Source of the DNA: Phoronis australis
Taxonomy: Eukaryota; Phoronida; Phoronidae
Direction of reading: 5' to 3'
NCBI GenBank assembly: GCA_002633005.1
Contig: NMRA01000025.1
Coordinates: 917,785-939,389, forward strand
Length of the DNA: 21,605 nt
The position numbers and the translations under genes are program-made. The notes under the pieces are model-generated. The model saw only the letters and a list, made by a program, of their open reading frames with translations. It did not search any database and was not told the origin of the DNA. Of the stretch, positions 19,806 to 21,605 are shown piece by piece. Each line of letters opens with the position of its first letter. Within the stretch, counting starts at the first letter, position 1.

Positions 19806-20813
19806 GTGAGTACTACTACTGCTTTGTTTGAATTTGAGGTTATCACGAGAGCATTGTGGCGGTAATAGTCAGTTTTGTGGATACATGATTCGAGAACCAG
19901 TTAGCATCGCTAGAAACAACACATGTTATTCTAATACAGTACCCTGCAATGCAAGTTACTGGTCCTCCTTTCAGGAAGATCACAAACTGTGTGACCATGC
20001 ATGTACCACAAAAATGTAACAACAGTACTTGTTTTTGAACATGTAGTATAGACAAAGTTTTTTATTGTACGCACTGGTGAAATTTAGTAGTTCTATGCCT
20101 GCATCACTGTAAACAACTGATTAACAGTCTTGTGTTCCTAAGGGCAAATCAGTGATATACCTGCCCTGTCGCCGTTGTTGGAGTCTAGGCTAGCCTAGAG
20201 TTATTCAGTCCACTTACTAGAAGCGTCTTGTGTTAGTTGTAAGTTTAGTCTGAGATTATGTGCATCTAGTGGCCTGTACTTGTTGCAAGCGGAAAATGCA
20301 ATATCTCATTGACTTTCACTTTTCAACAACCGATATTGTTGTTATGCATCTTCTTTTTAGTTCATTACAGGAAGTATTTTTTCTGTACATATATTGATGA
20401 AGGCTGTAGTTATAGCATTATAAATTCCAATTTTAACTGACAACCTGCATGCCGGAATTTCTTTTCACTTCAGCTGTCAGTGAATTATGTAATTCTGGAA
20501 ATCATAGCGTGTCGTTATGTTTAATGAGTACCACTATGTTGACATTTGTTGTCTGGATATGATATTCATTTGATGTCCAAAGGAATCCAATCAAACTGGC
20601 AAAAATAAATCAAGTACCCACAGTGTTTTTTCTTGTTGTACTTATGGTCGTTTTACATATTACACTCCATGGGTCAAATGAATTATCTCAGCTAAAATCA
20701 TTGGATCACTCAGCGGCAGTTACACCTGTGTAGTGGCTGGGCTCTGCAAAGTTCTGCAAAAAGTGTATAATTTGAGAGTGTTACAACCTTCCTGTCATTT
20801 TTCAGAAAGTAGA
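19806..20813. other. Non-coding or intronic DNA
   Basis: If the plus-strand candidate is real this is its intron. The short frames at 19828-20055 lack support. Only the 16-bp palindrome stands out. Confidence 0.35.
20184..20199. repeat. Perfect 16-bp palindrome
   Basis: TCTAGGCTAGCCTAGA equals its own reverse complement. No other copy is seen in the window. Confidence 0.7.
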
Positions 20814-20825
20814 GCAACAAAGCAG

Positions 20826-20982
20826 ACCCCGCAAAAACTGCACAGGCGATGAAGACGGATGAGCAGTTTCGGGAGGAAGGCTGGCTGACACTACAACAGG
20901 ATAAAGATTTCTTTTCACGCTTGGCCTTGAACCGCACTGGAAAATGGTCAAATGAGGGAGATAATGAACTTGACAGTCAGTG
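20826..20982 (+). CDS. Possible downstream exon of the plus-strand candidate
   Basis: Open from AGC at 20814 to TGA near 20980, reading KTAQAMKTDEQFREEGWLTL and then QQDKDFFSRLALNRTGKW, with a protein-like mix of residues. A splice into 20826 (AAAGCAG|AC) would keep phase with the donor at 19805, and TTTTTCAG lies 20 nt upstream, although that site itself gives early stops. No family is recognised. Confidence 0.2.
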
Positions 20983-21605
20983 ATGTCCAGTAATACTCTG
21001 GATTTCATCTTTGTTAAAAAATTATACAATCTGTTGGGTTGTCTGATTGATTTAACTAGTTGTTATTGATGTGATATTGTAGAAACTGAGGTAAATGCAA
21101 AATGCAATATAGCAACACTTGCTGTGATGTTGTCAGTAAAATTTAGGATATTTAGTCAGTGTTCTGGTTGAAACTTTGCTGTCCAATTTATTTGAAGATG
21201 CTGGTATTTCAGTTTTCATCTTTCAAATTCATATTACACCCAATCTCTCTTAACTAAAAAGCGAAGCCTTATCTGAGTGTTAGCTTATGTACAAGATTAA
21301 GGAAAGGTGGTGACTTAGGCATACTTGAACCAATTCACTGGCATTTAGATCAAAGAACACATTTACATATCTCGTTTTTCCATGCTACATTGTACCACTT
21401 AACTGGATGACCAGTGTTAAACCAGATTACGGTCACATTGAATATCATTTTGACTTTTATCTGTTCTAACATTGTTTTTGCAGAATGAGAGTTACTTGTA
21501 CGGTATGTGATGATGAGTTAAGGGAGGTGCCGAGGTCACCTGTATTCTGAATTGTTAACATCAGGAGTGTCATGTTTGAGCCAATTCACTGGTATTTAGA
21601 TCTTT
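20983..21605. other. Window end: no gene recognised, one short direct repeat
   Basis: A 22-bp sequence CCAATTCACTGGCATTTAGA + TC at about 21330-21351 recurs at 21581-21602 with one base changed, possibly two ends of a repeat running past the window. At 21484-21502 a TTTTTGCAG acceptor and an ACG|GTATGT donor bracket a 19-nt stretch on the plus strand, a possible micro-exon. Confidence 0.3.

Noticed and set aside
1-21605. CRISPR arrays, prokaryotic operons or defence systems
   Set aside because: The tandem arrays have no spacers and the genes have introns; this is animal nuclear DNA.

Overview
The window is eukaryotic nuclear DNA. It is AT-rich, its genes are split by GT-AG introns of about 0.2-2 kb, it carries AATAAA polyadenylation signals and tRNA-derived and TTAA-type repeats, and one gene belongs to the animal p47/UBXN2 family. 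An invertebrate metazoan fits best, perhaps a marine and highly heterozygous one, but the species cannot be fixed from the sequence. There are two gaps: 250 N at 2959-3208 inside a C homopolymer, and a single N at 11023.

Region 1 (about 2030-7390, minus strand) holds a complete eight-exon gene that I assembled by hand. It has a TATA box, a 5'UTR exon, a signal-peptide exon, six further coding exons and an AATAAA signal right after the stop. The seven coding segments sum to 879 nt, exactly 293 codons including the stop, and every junction keeps frame. The product is a 292-residue secreted protein. Its mature part has no cysteine, is rich in Lys/Glu/Leu/Val amphipathic helices, and resembles apolipoprotein-type helical proteins in character, although I recognise no named family.

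Region 2 (about 7400-13170) is mostly intergenic. It contains an approximately 0.86-kb duplicated block (8733-9587 and 11024-11897, about 98% identical apart from three indels) whose second copy begins exactly at the lone N. It also has short tandem repeats and one doubtful minus-strand terminal exon (10503-10584).

Region 3 (13175-18391, minus strand) holds the C-terminal half of a p47/p37-type p97 (VCP) cofactor. Five exons encode the SEP domain, an SHP box and the complete UBX domain, ending in a stop with an AATAAA about 200 nt further on. The N-terminal exons are not found in the window. Its introns hold a 41-bp x 6 minisatellite, a tRNA-derived SINE fragment and a second copy of the TTAA-flanked MITE that also sits in intron 3 of the first gene.

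Region 4 (18400-21605) has a 27-bp tandem repeat, a perfect 16-bp palindrome and a plus-strand candidate coding block (19419-19805). That block is split between two frames by an apparent one-base slip in a C run and ends at a consensus splice donor; a possible later exon lies near 20826.
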